A stretch of 64,000 nucleotides of DNA from Plasmodium coatneyi (lineage: Eukaryota; Apicomplexa; Aconoidasida; Haemosporida; Plasmodiidae). Under the pieces are notes generated by a model. It made no database searches and was not told the origin of the DNA. It was given only the letters and a program-made list of their open reading frames with translations. Where the stretch lies: NCBI RefSeq assembly GCF_001680005.1, contig NC_033566.1, forward strand, positions 1,116,001 to 1,180,000, given 5' to 3'. Position 1 is the first letter of the stretch; each line of letters starts with the position of its first letter. The position numbers and the translations under genes are program-made. Of the stretch, positions 22,267-34,671 are shown piece after piece.

Positions 22267-25200
22267 GATATATACACTACGTGTTGTATAAGACTGCTAT
22301 TGGGGGGATTACTTTTTTTCTTCCTTCTGCTCTTCGGCTTCTCTCCTCCTGCGCAACAAAATGCTCCTCCTATTATTTTGTGCGCTCTTTGTCGTGCCTC
22401 TTTGGTTTGTGCTTCGGGGGATATTCCTTCGTTTCATATTCGGATGGGTGTTTCTTTTCGTGTGTTGGTTCTGTTGCGGCGTTACGGTGTGAGTATAACA
22501 GTGCGAATGTCACGATGCCCGTTTAAGGTATGTCCTATGTGACAGGTTTTCTTCGAAGGTGTCTCACGAAGAGGGGCACACTTCCCGCGCTTCCTATGGT
22601 TATACTCTCGCGGCTTGTCCACTTTGTTAGCCTGATCTTCCCGTCTAAGATGTGCACAATTTGCAAAAAAGGCAGAAACTGCACAAATTCCCAAAGATCC
22701 TAAGGACAGAGAATATACCGATGTGGTCGCTTTTCCAAATGGTGCAACTGTTTCATTTACGAGTATGCATGGTTTTGGTGGTTTCCCCTGATCGGGACGT
22801 GCCTGGACCTCGAATTCCGGTCGCAGCGCTGGGTGCCTGTCCTCGTATGCGTGCGTTTATGGGAAATACTTCAAATTATGCAAACGTGCACACGTACATG
22901 CGTACCTTTGTACATATGCGTATCAATGTGCATACACTTTTGCATATAAAGTACTTCCGCACATGTACAGGAAAAAAGTCAAAAAGGAAAATTAATTCTT
23001 AAAAATCGCCAAGTTTGCAAAAAAGAAGGAAAAAAAAATTTGCCTCCTATATATTTGCCTCTTTTATTACTCACAAACATGTAGCAATTTTGTTCCAATT
23101 CAAATAATCAATTTTTTTCTTAAATTGGGCTAAAACAACAGCGTGAATTTTGGATAACTTTTTTTTTTTTTTTTTTTAAACATTTATTATGTACAAGCTT
23201 CTTTTACTTTTTCGCATATATTTATTTTACTATTTTTTTTTTTTTTTTTTTTTTTTAGCGTCGAACAAAGCACGTCAAAATTTGGTCGAGTTTGTAGGAG
23301 CTACATGATATACGCATATTGCCATGTTGGCATATGGCAGTTGGCATGTAAGCAAAGGCACAGTTTGACAACTTTTCCGTTTAAGCGTTTCTTTTTTTTA
23401 AGCACTTGTTGGGGAACATGCAAAAAGCTTGGAAACTGTTATTATTGTGCATGTAAAATGTGGCACATATGTAGCCATGCAATCGCGCGCATTGGATATT
23501 AACCTATGCGAGTATGTTAAAGCACATATGTACAAGCGCGTTATTATGAAAAGGTGCCGCGCGTACAATAATCCATGCATGTAAACGGCCCATGCGTATA
23601 GTATAAATAATCCACTCACATATATGCACGGCGCAGTATACGTGTAGTACTATGGGGATGTACCTCCTTGTATATGTTCCTGTGGGTTTAGCACAATTGA
23701 GTCATTTATGCGGCCTGTCGGAATGGGCTATAATATATATTACATATGTAATGTATTATTTTGTTGCCTACCATAAAATAGCGGTATATATGCAACGGGT
23801 ACAGGGCGATAAATCCCCATGGCGCTGCCCGTACTGGCTCGCATATCGCACGTGCACGTTTTGCATATTTCGTTTTAGGAATTGCCCATCGGTACTGTGC
23901 CCCCTGGGAGGGCGTGGAAACTCGCGCGTGTATTGGGCGTATTAACGCGCGTACGGTACGGTAGGGTACCGTACAGTACAGCACATATATTATGTACGTG
24001 CGCGCATTTACGTATGGATTGAGTACACAATAATGATGCATATATATATTTACATTTTATACGTGTTGGGAATTTATGCGCAAAGCGCGCGAACTCGAAA
24101 TTCACGTTTTACAAATTCCCGCACACGCAAAATTGCTTTAATTTAAATCCATGTATGGGTAATGTCCCGCCCAAGTTAATTGTTCGTACGTGAACTGCTT
24201 TCGCGCACGGGAAAAAAGGAAAACGCGGCAAAATGGTCAAGCGGTTAAGTGGCGAAACGGAAAACATCGCAAAGGAAAGGAAAAAAAAGAGGCACCTAAA
24301 AAAACGTTCGGCAATATTTCCCTTCCCAGGTAAAACAGCAATATTTTTGCCCCACTTTGTTGCAATTACGTTTTTCCCACCTTAGCAGTAATTTTTTAAA
24401 GCATAATTTGGAACACATTAAAAAATGGAAAATTCCGTCATTCGTGAATGAACAAAATTGATGACTTCGCTTCGCATAAATGAAGTACATATTCACGTAC
24501 CATGCCAATTGGGGTTTTTACTTAATTTTAATTTTCCCATAATTGGAAAGATTTGACCTCTTGGTCAGTACAAATGTGTACTCAAAGGTATACCACAGGC
24601 ATTTATACGTAAATATATCGCTTATGCGCATGATTTATGAATATTTTATTTTACAACATGGGACAACGTACACATGGTTGACAGACACACGAATGAGTTT
24701 CTCGCGTTGGGGGAAAAAGTCTTCTCTCCTTTTTTAGCCATCGTGAATTTTGCATTTTAATTTTTTGAAAACGGCAAACGCTGGATTTATACTCCATTGG
24801 AGTGTAACATATTTTGGTGGAGGGGTTCTCCGTGAAAAAATGACAACGCCGCCATGCAGTGAAAAGAAGCTGAACGGAAAAAATGCAAACTTGAGTCACT
24901 GCCAATCACTAATTTGGTGTGAGTGAAATTCATGCCGCGTAAATGCCGAAAGGAAAAGTCCAGCAAACCGAACGCTTACATGCGGATAACCTATTTATTG
25001 AGATAAAAAAAAAAAATGCAGCAACGTGTACACAATTATGTGCTAGTGTAGTGTATATGTGTGGCCCATGTGGCGTTGACGTGACACAGTTATATAACCA
25101 CTCATCATAAATTATTCCCTGCTTTGTAATTGCCATCTGTCTGCTTTTCCCATGAAAACACAACGCAAGGTCCACCTTTTTTTCTTCCTCCCTTTATACA

Positions 25201-26105
25201 AGACATGGTCAAAATAATAATATGTGACAATGTCGATAGGTTGTTGCCTTTCCTGTTAATTACGATGAGTTTGCTTCCTCGAAACGTGGTCTTATTTCGG
25301 ATGATTTGGATTATTGTGTATATCTGCGCTATGTGACATGGTGTAGGGTTCCTCTCCCAAATGGGAAAAACTATAAAGTGTGAATAGTATACATCTGAAC
25401 GCGAAGGGAGTATAAGCTTCTCGCAATTTTTATCATAACTTATCATTTAAGGGGGAAAAAAAAGGAAAAAGCCGAATAGCATGTTTCTCCATTTTAGCAA
25501 AGAAGGACCAAATTTAGCGCTAACTTTAATATATTTTTTTCTTAATCCCCCGCGGTAAAAGGAGAAATGGCGAAATGGTATCATGAGGAGTGTAATGGGA
25601 CTCTTTTAAATGTCTTTTGCGTGACTTTTTCCTATTCGCGAAAAGCAAAGCGGGACGCAAATCCGACGTTCTCCCTCCTTGTCTCTATTTTACATCATAT
25701 ATGTTCCCGTGTAAGGGACAACAAGAAAGTGAAAGGGTTCGCTTAAATTATTTCTGTTGAACTGCGCATCGATAAGGAGAAATAAAAAGTTGCAGAAAGG
25801 GATTTGTGCATATTATGCAAAACGAAAGAATGTGTTTCGTAATTGGGGTTTTCAAGAAGAAAATTCACAAAACAAAGGGGCAGCATAAATGTGCGCCCTC
25901 TAAATTAGCCTAGCAGACATATGGACTTAGCAAAGTGTGTATATATACTTGTGTAGCCTTTTTATGTGCCCCCACGTGGAAAGAGAGCGGGCCTAATTAT
26001 GCAAAGGCCCATTTTTCCGGCACATCCGTGTGATATACATGCTGAGGGTGGGTCCATCCTGCCGCTTTGACGCCTCTACATATCACCGCTTCGTTGCTTT
26101 ACCAC
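22267..26105. other. Large divergent intergenic region
   Basis: A 3.8-kb region between the ankyrin gene and the RIIa-like gene, which point away from each other. It has T runs near 23159-23177 and 23235-23256, a perfect short hairpin at 23956-23974, and many CATATG/TGCATA steps. No frame with credible protein character was seen. Both promoters and long 5' UTRs are expected here. Confidence 0.5.
23956..23974. repeat. Perfect 8-bp hairpin with GGG loop
   Basis: GTACGGTA, loop GGG, TACCGTAC. The left arm is preceded by a direct copy of itself (GTACGGTA at 23951-23958, overlapping), so two pairings are possible. Confidence 0.6.
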
Positions 26106-26444
26106 ATGGAACGAGAGGTGGACTGCCAAACCGACTCGGCTGACCTATCGGAAGAAATAACAATTTCGGAAAAGCTGAATAGTATCCTGGTGGCTTACGC
26201 GAAAAATATGATTCTTCATAATCCAGCCCAGTCCTCTGAAGATGAGCATGTAATTAAAAAAAATATATACGAATGGTCAAGGAAGTACTTTCAAAAGTTA
26301 TATGATGAAAATGGGGGGGACGAAAACAAACCAGATGATGCTGCCTCGCAGATCGAGTCGAGTGCTACTCGTGCTGATGTTTATTCGGTGAAGGATCAAA
26401 TTAAAAAGGAAATGGAACGGGTCAATTTCGATATGGGAAACTAG
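26106..26444 (+). CDS. Small protein with an RIIa-like dimerization/docking domain
   Basis: The first ATG of the open frame is at 26106 (MEREVDCQTDSADL) and gives 112 residues. Residues about 23-60 read LNSILVAYAKNMIL, then WSRKYFQKLYDEN, which resembles the helix-turn-helix RIIa fold of cAMP-dependent kinase regulatory subunits, ropporin and other axonemal proteins. In those, a hydrophobic first helix precedes an (x)W/F..YF..L second helix. The C-terminal half is acidic and ends in a short Lys/Glu helix. There is no kinase or cyclic-nucleotide domain, so I infer a scaffold-binding partner, possibly flagellar as in ropporin-type proteins. It converges with mL46, with only 121 bases between stop codons. 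An additional 5' exon cannot be excluded. Confidence 0.6.
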   Translation: MEREVDCQTDSADLSEEITISEKLNSILVAYAKNMILHNPAQSSEDEHVIKKNIYEWSRKYFQKLYDENGGDENKPDDAASQIESSATRADVYSVKDQIKKEMERVNFDMGN

Positions 26445-26565
26445 CACAAAGGGGTGAGAATCGCCCTATTATGCACAAAAAAAGGGAGCGAAAAGGGGCA
26501 CATACATAAGTACATGCGTAAGCAAATACACATAAGGGTGATTTTTTTCCCCTGTCCGTTTTTCC

Positions 26566-27688
26566 TCACGTCAAGGGAATGGCATCCTTTATGACTTGGT
26601 ATTTACTGCTGGAGAGGAAGTCCTTCAGCTCGGAGCGAGACAACCACGCAAAGTCATTTATATGCTCATTGTTGGACAGATCCAAGTGGACGTCGTGGTT
26701 GAGGTAATGCGCTCTGTAGTAGAAGATTTTTCTCCCGATAATTTCGTTAAACGAAAGAGGAACTTTATATTTTCTTTTTTCAAACGTACAAGGGCAGTTG
26801 CCAATAAAAAATGGCATTGCACATTTCAAATGTTCCGTGCATAAGTGTTGTAAATTTTGTCTGATTGTTAATTTTTTTTTAAAATCCATCAATGGGAACA
26901 TCCACTTATCTGTTTTTTTATATTTCACCACTAAGTATAAAAAATTATTTGGTTTCCTCGTAACACTTCTGTAGTTATATTCGCTTTCATGATCATCATC
27001 GAACTTTTTTTTTTTTTCCTCATTTTCATCTCCATCTTTTTTTTTTTTTTTTTTTTTTTTCTTTTGCGCTTAAAATGTTTTGTATACCTTCTATAGCAAA
27101 CAAATTTTCGAGGTCGTCATTTTCTGCAGACGTCGCTTCTTCACCTGGCACATGATCCACACCTTTATCTTTTTTTCCTTTTTCGTGTCCCATTTCATCC
27201 TCTAAATTGGTTCCCTCAAGGTCATTTCCCTTCTTCCGATCGTGAAAGGAACTCAAATTATATTTCATGTGTAAAAATTCCTCGTTGATATTCAAATTGT
27301 TGTTCGTTTTTTGAAGCCATTTGTCTTTGAAATTTTGGAAATCTTTTTCAAACTCTTGTTGCTCAAAGGTCAGGGGAAATCTGTCTATGCACAGGGCCAT
27401 TTGCACTTTGTACTTTTGGTGTACGAATATTTTGTTCTCCTCCCCGGGCGGTATGCTGGCGTTGTCGCTATCGCTAACATTGTTGCCTCCCTCAGTAGGA
27501 TCAATGCCTAAATGGTTACTCCCCTGATTCAAGCCACCCTCGTAGCGTACATACTTTTTGTCACTAAGAAGGAACCCCCCACTGTGTTTACCCAAATGGA
27601 AGTAACTCCGGTGTGCATTTTTTTTAAAAATCCCTCTTTCCGCAATTCTCCGTATCATCTTGTCTTTCCAGAAGAGAATAATTAACAT
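26566..27688 (-). CDS. MRPL46: Mitochondrial ribosomal protein mL46 (frame interrupted in a poly-A tract)
   Basis: Two minus-strand frames belong together. The N-terminal part (27688 down) has a basic presequence-like start (MIRRIAERGIFKKNAHRSYF) and VQMALCIDRFPLTFEQQEF, like the strand opening mL46. The C-terminal part reads SVTRKPNNFLYLVVKYKKTD, WMFPLMDFKKK, LTIRQNLQHLCTEHL and FFIGNCPCTFEKRKY, matching the Nudix-like mL46 domain of the large mitoribosomal subunit. The frames are separated by a run of 24 A (minus-strand sense, 27037-27060), and the total of 1123 bases is one too many. Either one A is surplus, giving about 373 residues, or a 52-base intron at 27036-27087 (GTATAC...AAAG) is removed, which also restores the frame to 356 residues. 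The start may be 27688 or the ATG at 27658. Confidence 0.75.
27037..27060. repeat. 24-base homopolymer inside mL46
   Basis: T24 on the plus strand, encoding a lysine run on the minus strand. The mL46 reading frame changes here by one base. Confidence 0.85.
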
Positions 27689-28835
27689 TTCCCTTTTTTT
27701 CTTTTTCTTATCTCAGTTTTAGTTCATAATTGTGTCTATGTCAATCGAAAAAATAAATTACATACCTTTTGTGTTTTTTCCAAACATGTAGGAACTGCCC
27801 GGTTTAATTGTTTCCTGTGATTTCCCTGCACACGCGTACACAATGCCCTTGGTGCGAGTTTATGCGCCGTAAAGGAGTCACAAACTGATTGTACACTTGA
27901 AAGTCAAAACAGTGGCCTATTTGTTGGCCCCAAGGAACACATTAGCGTTGACTAATTGGGTGAATGTACATTGCTGTACGTGTAACTGGATGAACAATTT
28001 CCCATGAGCCAAATGACCCGCATCGGTGTGTTTTTTTATATTTTCTGCCACATTGTTAAAGCGTTTTCTTAAAAATGGTATTCGCTTCCTTTGTACGCTA
28101 TTTTAGCACCTTTACACTTTTGTGACCATTTAGCTGTTTTAAGAAGTGCCCTTTTTTTCTTTCCTTTCATTGTTTCTTTTTTTTTTTTTTTTTTTTTTTT
28201 TCTTTTTTTTCTCGTGAATGCCATGTAGAACGTCAAATTTTTATGAACAGGTCGGGCATTTTCTTACACTTCCTTGAAGGGCAATCAAATGGATCTTCTT
28301 CAAAAATGTAGGAAGAAGGACATTCGCCTTTTAGAACATCGATAACATGTTGGGAACAAAGGCGCGTATTCGAAAAGAATGAGTGAATAACCCCGCCGCT
28401 GTGCAATCCTTTTTATGTAAAAATATGGATGATTAAAAAAGGTGACATGTGACGTTACTGGTGTGCCTCCTTAAGGGGCTTAACAAAATTTACTCACAGA
28501 ACTTACCAATTGTGGCAGCACGCTAAATAGAACTATCCCGATTTTCACAAAGCATTGCTCCTCATGTGAATGCTAAATTTGGAGAAACAGTTCCGTCCAT
28601 CTTTGAACCACCACAACGTTCTTGCTCCGCACCGATTACGCAAAAAATGAAAAAGTACTTAGCCAGGGGCAAATTCCACCACATTCCTTTTAATGCCTTA
28701 ATTTAAGCTTTTCCAATCAATCGACCCACTGGATAATTTTAACCCGACACTTTTACTGACACAGTTCGTGTGTTGTATGCACAATTATTAAAACGGCCAT
28801 TCATTCAACAACAGGTTATTTGTTGTCTGAAAAAT

Positions 28836-28872
<37 letters not shown>

Positions 28873-29056
28873 GCGGGACACATAATAAAAATAGTTACGT
28901 AAAAAAGGCGTACAATAGATCATCACATAAAAGCATCTCCATTATTAACCGCTCATTCTTTCCACCGCTTCGTTACATAGGGGCGGTTTTTCAACGCAGG
29001 TGTTCGTGCCGATTTCTTTATATAAGCTTGGTGCACTCTTCGCTAGCACATTTTAT
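27689..29056. other. Intergenic region between mL46 5' end and pyruvate kinase 3' end
   Basis: Poly-T tracts at about 28179-28201 and 28839-28867 dominate. No coding frame supported. It should carry the mL46 promoter and the pyruvate kinase 3' UTR. Confidence 0.5.
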
Positions 29057-31316
29057 TTAATCCACTTGGACCACTTTCATCAAGTTGGTAGCTCCGGCGA
29101 CTTCTTCTTTAATACCGTGAATGCATATGGCACTGTCTCCCACTTTGACTAGGTTCCTCTCTTTGGCAATTTCTATAGCATTTCTGAGGACGTTGTCAGT
29201 TCCTTGGAAAGATCCTACTTTAATGCACGTGATTCCTCTGTGTACATTCAGGCACCTAACGGTAGAGTCAGAAGCACTTAGAGCTAGGATAGTGCAGCTT
29301 GGCTTGTACTTGGCTATCAATCTAGCAGTATATCCTGTCTCGGTTAAAGCTACAATTAAAACTGCACCGATAGATTCTGCTGTTTCTACAGCTGATCTAG
29401 CCACAGCTTCTTGTACACTTATCGGGGTCTGTATTGCACCGACCAATGATTGGTATAGCAATTTATAATCAATGCATGCTTCGGCTTCTAAGCAAATTTT
29501 GGACATAATAGTAACAGCTTCGACTGGGAACTTTCCACCGGCTGTTTCTCCGGAAAGCATGACACAATCGGTTCCGTCTAACACAGCGTTGGCTACATCT
29601 GTCACTTCGGCTCTTGTTGGTCTTGGGTTCTTCGTCATGGATTCTAACATCTGGGTGGCGGTTATGATTGGCTTTCCTTGCAAGTTGCACCTGAAAAGGG
29701 GGGTAGTAAAGGATTCACGCAGGACATGACGAAAGGGATACATCGTGGAGGCGTATCACACAATTGGTGGTAAAACGAAGTACAAATGGAGCAAAGTGCC
29801 ATTTGTATGTGATTTACAAAAAGGGGAGGACACGCCAATGAGTTGGACACATATATAGAAAGAAGCCCCCCTTCATGTATTACGACGATGGATAAGGTAA
29901 ATACACACGTTTCATTGTAATCTTAATATAACACCAAATGGTTTTAAAAATAAATGAAGCGAGGGACGCTCCAAATATAACCAATCGGCTGACTTATAAG
30001 ACTGAATAATAAGGGACTCGAACAAAACGTTCGGAGTCGTCTATTCACTCATTTTATGCCCCACTTGGAGGGGATAAAATGAATTGGTGATTTTATTTTA
30101 TCCTTTTCTCGTGGGGCAAATGGGTAGCAATGTGTATGGGTAATGAGATGTGCAAGGTGGGTCATATGATATGCTTCACAGGTTCGTTATTAGATAAGTG
30201 GGGACACTGCTATTTCCACAACGGGGCGCCCTCCCCCAATGAGACGCATACCGCTGCGCATATAAAATGGACTTACTTCGAAATCATCAGCTTCTGGGCC
30301 AGGAAAACCTTCTCCGGGGAAATTTCCATTCCTAAGTCCCCCCTAGCAATCATAATTCCATCAGACTCAGCTAAAATTTTATCAAAGTTAATTATGCCCT
30401 CAATATTTTCTATCTTGGGGATAATTTTAATATGCCTTCCTCTAGGACCTAGTAAATTCCTAATCATCCTGACGTCCTCTGCAGACTGAATAAACGAAGC
30501 TGCTATGAAATTACAACCCATGGGGATGGCAAAGTTGAGAATGTCATTTTTGTCTTTTTCTCCTATGACTGGTAAATCGACCTTAACATTTGGCAAATTC
30601 ATATTTTTCTTTTCTCCAATGGTAGCTGAATTTAGCACTTCTGTTATCACATGGTCATCGTGCGTTTCTAACACTTTACAGCTTACGGACCCATCGGCAA
30701 TTAGAATGATGTTTCCTTTTTTTACACTCTGTGGCAACTTTTTATAAGAACAAGCAATACAAGTTTCGTCTCCTAGGAAGTCATAATCTGTAACTAACTT
30801 GAGCTTACTTCCTTCCTTTAAATGCGCTTCTTTGTTTTTTAGAAGACCCGTTCGAATTTCGGGACCCTTGGTATCTAACAGCATTCCCAATAAGGCGTTT
30901 GGCCTCAGTTCCTGGGCCTTCAAAACGTTGTTAAATATTTCCTTGTGATCTTCATGTGATCCATGGGAGAAATTGAATCGGCAAATGTTCATTCCTGCGG
31001 GGGGGGAAATAACAGAGTACGATAAGGTGGTACACGGAATGAGAAACTTCAATAAAGAATGAACGGAAGGAACGCTACCCGCGCCACACCATGCATGTGT
31101 GAAGGGTGCTTCCCCCAGGGGGCAGAACCAACCTGCGTCTATCAACTGCACGAGCGTTTCGACGGACTTGCACGCTGGACCCAAAGTACAAACAATGTGC
31201 GTTTTTTTGGAGCGTAAATCCACAGTGCTGGGCTCCAAGATTTGCCTCAAGGTTATGTTGGCCGCGCTCTGCAAACTTGCACCGGCGGTAGAATTTTTAA
31301 ATTTGAAAGAATTCAT
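29057..31316 (-). CDS. PK: Pyruvate kinase (three exons)
   Basis: Exons in transcript order are 31316-31133, 30994-30277 and 29690-29057, total 1536 bases and 511 residues, the length I recall for P. falciparum pyruvate kinase. It makes pyruvate and ATP from phosphoenolpyruvate and ADP, the last step of glycolysis in the cytosol. Landmarks: THIVCTLGPA at the N-terminus, MNICRFNFSHGSHEDH, LDTKGPEIRTG, IPKIENIEGI with the catalytic lysine, MIARGDLGMEI, ITATQMLESM, PTRAEVTDVANAVLDGTDCV, MLSGETAGGKFP. The C-terminal domain is complete to MKVVQVD. Intron 1 uses a GTTGGT donor and ends CCCGCAG; intron 2 uses GTAAGT and ends TTTTCAG. Read-through of intron 1 gives a longer frame that is not coding. 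No organelle leader, so this is the cytosolic glycolytic enzyme and not the apicoplast isoform. Confidence 0.97.
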
Positions 31317-32814
31317 TTTGTTAAGCTAAGGGGCATAGAGGGGCGGGGGGAGTTATTCTCGCAGTTGAAGCGCTTAGGCGGTTATTCGGGGGTTAATTCG
31401 CGGATCCTCGACAGATACTACTTTTCTGTGGTGGAATGTAGGAGGTAGAAACACAGGAATTGTTTTTTTTCTACATGTACATATATAGCTGTTATGCGAG
31501 TTAAAAAGAACACTATTTCGCAACGTGACAAAATTTTTTGCTTCCTTTTCGGCTGTATATTATTACTTACAATGCAAATATTTTCGACAGATTCAACTAC
31601 AATTCGGTTAAGTATGCTTAAAAGGGGGGAGTTAAAAAAAAAAAAAGTTATTTTTTTTTCTCCTTTATAGAAGGGGCGAAATAGCCTATTGTGTTCCTGG
31701 GAACCATTCCTTGTGAATTAAAAAAAATAATAATAAATAAATAAATGAGGCACATTTAGGAACATAACCACGTTATAGCCACGAAGTAAGATGCTCATCT
31801 GCATCACAGGATGGTACTCAAAAACAGCGTACCCGACGAAGAGAGCGGTACGTAAAAAGCTTACAAAAAAAAACGGGGGCACACTCTTCGTATGCATACG
31901 CATATATATATATATATATCTTTACATACATATATATTATATATATAAATGTATATGCATATATATACATTTATCTAATCGCTTCGCACCGCGGTTAGCT
32001 GCAAAGGCGTATCTAACGAGCTTGCAAATTAAGTAAAGAAAGTGCACCAAACGGGTAACTGCGAATATGGTTTTATGTGCACCTTCCGGGGGGTTCCCAA
32101 ACGTAGGCTATTTTAAGGCATAAATGAATATATGTAGATACGTACTTCTTTTTATTATACCCATATATGTACAGCCGTGTGGGTCGGTAAAAATATGCTT
32201 AATTATTTCGAGGGAGTGAAGTTTTCTTCCCTTCCTTCACTCTCCAGATGGTGGAGACGCGTGCACATGTAAATAGCAATATGTATGTGATGCTGGTAAA
32301 ACTTCCAAAGTGGGGTTCCACCAAACACAAACTTATCACAATATATATATGTATGTATGCATATTATTATATCTAACTACTTTTACATGTGCGTATATTC
32401 CCTTGGTTTCGGTGCACGTCTGCAGAGAATAAGCCAAGAGAAAAGAAGTGTCGACACGGAAAGGTGGACTCTACTTCAAAAAAATGGCGCACAAGTAAAA
32501 TTTATGCAATCCCAATGCGGCGTAGCGAATTTTTGGCCTACTCATATAGAAGTTGAAATACGCGTTACAAAAACAAGGGGGGGGTTGAAGGGGGGCCCCT
32601 TCTCCTTACGTCGCAGTGCAAAAAATAAAAAATATACGGAGGTACGCACGCGCTATATATGTATTCGTTGCAGCAGCGTTGCGCGCAAATAGGGGTAGAG
32701 AGGACAAGATAAAGAAAAAAAAAATGTGTATGCTTATGTTCCCATAAAATAGAGGCTCTACAAAATTTCAAAAATTAATATAGATAAATTGTTCCTTAAT
32801 CAGTATTATGTGAA

Positions 32815-32849
<35 letters not shown>

Positions 32850-34671
32850 TTCGGGCTGAGGAAGATGTGATGGCTGCTATCCATGGGGTCGGGTGATCGT
32901 TCTGCGTTAAGGGCAATATATATGTAACCATGCGGGGAATGCGAAAAGGGTTCATATCAAATGGGTATATTTTCATCCTATGCTGAAAACAGTTTTAAGA
33001 AACTCATTTGGCGTGTTCGGTTAAAGTATTCGCGCACATTCTACGAGCAGAGATGCATGAAAAGGGTGAAGAGGAGGTGTGGACTGTTTTAAAAATGGGA
33101 AGAATGTATGTCCGTTCACGGCGGCAACAGTGTGCATATGTAAACATGCAATATAGCAGTCGAAAAAATAACGTGATGTAAGGCGTTCCACATACCTGTT
33201 GGGGAATTTCCTTTTTTTTTTCCCGGCGGGGAGGGGCAAAATAGGAATTATGCTTCTTCACCTTTTGAAATAATCTAAAAGAGGCTTGAATTGGGTTATA
33301 CTCCGTGGGGTTTAATTTTGTTCTATTAGGCGGAGGTAGGGTTGGTTATTCGTAACTTGTTTCTAATCTGGGGTGAGACGTTTCAATTTGATTTACAAAA
33401 AAAGTTTTTCAAATTCTCTTAAAATGATTGGTACGTTTATTTTTAAAGCTCACATGAGGTATGTAACGACGAAGGAATTTTAATTGTAGGCTTTTCTTAC
33501 CAGTACATTTTGTGCTTTTTTTTTTTTTTTTGAGGGGGGGAAACACTCCGAAGCAAGGCGTCGTGTGTGTATACATTTGTGCAAACCAACATGGGACTAA
33601 CTTTAAACATAAAGCGTGATAACCATGCTGTGGATGTTAGCAGGTTGGCTGCCTTCAACCGATTGGATAAGTTCTTTTTTTAAACTACCTACGTTACAGC
33701 GCCACGCGTGAGAAAACGAATTGCAGCCAAATGGGGAGGCAGTCTTTTCATCACCGCTTGTAGGTGGTGAAGAACCAATCTGAATCGCTTCCCCCATTTT
33801 CTTCCGTTTATTTAGTCCGTCACAAATTGCAAGCTTCGTTTGGAACGCACAGCTGAAGATGTACCTTTCCCTCCACTTTTGCAAGTGTCAAAAGGTTGTA
33901 GAATCCGTCGATCGCTCACCGTTTGGTCTTTTCGATTTGCTAAGACATTTCGAATACGCGTAGACATCCTCGACTGCGAGGGGAAATGCTCGAATGCTCC
34001 TCCTCACGCTAGCCATAGACAAATTGTGCTTGCGGCTATGGGGTTGCCCTACGCATAAGCATTACGGGGAAGGAAAGGAGTAATCTACGCATGCCTCTTC
34101 TCAAAGCCTTGTCCCTTTTGGTTGCTATAAAACCATTTGTGGTTATATTTTTTCCCCTTTTTTTTTTAAAGCCTAAATGTACAACAGTTAATTCTGCTTG
34201 TTGTGTGCGTGCAACGTGTGAAATATTCTCAGGATGGTTTTATTTTGCGGAAAAAAAAAAAAAGGCGAAAAAGGACAAAATTGAACAGGACATAATCATG
34301 CATGGTGAAGTTAACGCGCGGCTTTATCACACACCGCAAAGTTACACACAACATGATATAGTACACCAAAAAAAAATGCTGCTGGACACTCACAGGTCGT
34401 TTGAGCGTGTCGCAAGAAGGGGCACCTCTTGCAGGGGGGATAGGGAGGGTTAACGTGGGGCGTTCAATTTTATACACAAACAAGAGGTTCGGTGGAGGCA
34501 AAAAGAAGAGTAGCTACTCCGGAGGGCATCGCCGTAGCTATAGATGCACCCATTTAACGCGTCTAAGACGATATAGATAGTATACAGTCAGTTTATGCGC
34601 ATGACAAAATAATGAGGTGTCCCCTTTTTTTATATACTAAGTAGGGAACCCCAATGGTGGACGAGGCAAAC
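31317..34671. other. Intergenic region between pyruvate kinase and MYG1
   Basis: A 3.3-kb region with the pyruvate kinase promoter. It has a TA-rich block at about 31901-31975, a T run at about 32818-32846 and G-rich spots near 32578. A weak candidate small spliced gene at 31791-32694 is given as a finding; the minus-strand frame at 33603-33884 has no family resemblance and is not called. Confidence 0.45.

Noticed and set aside
29692..29743. Upstream extension of pyruvate kinase exon 3 frame
   Set aside because: Intron sequence; the exon starts at 29690 after CAG and the total length then matches 511 residues.
33603..33884. Minus-strand 93-codon frame
   Set aside because: Starts at a non-ATG codon, no conserved motif, and no phase-consistent flanking exon found.
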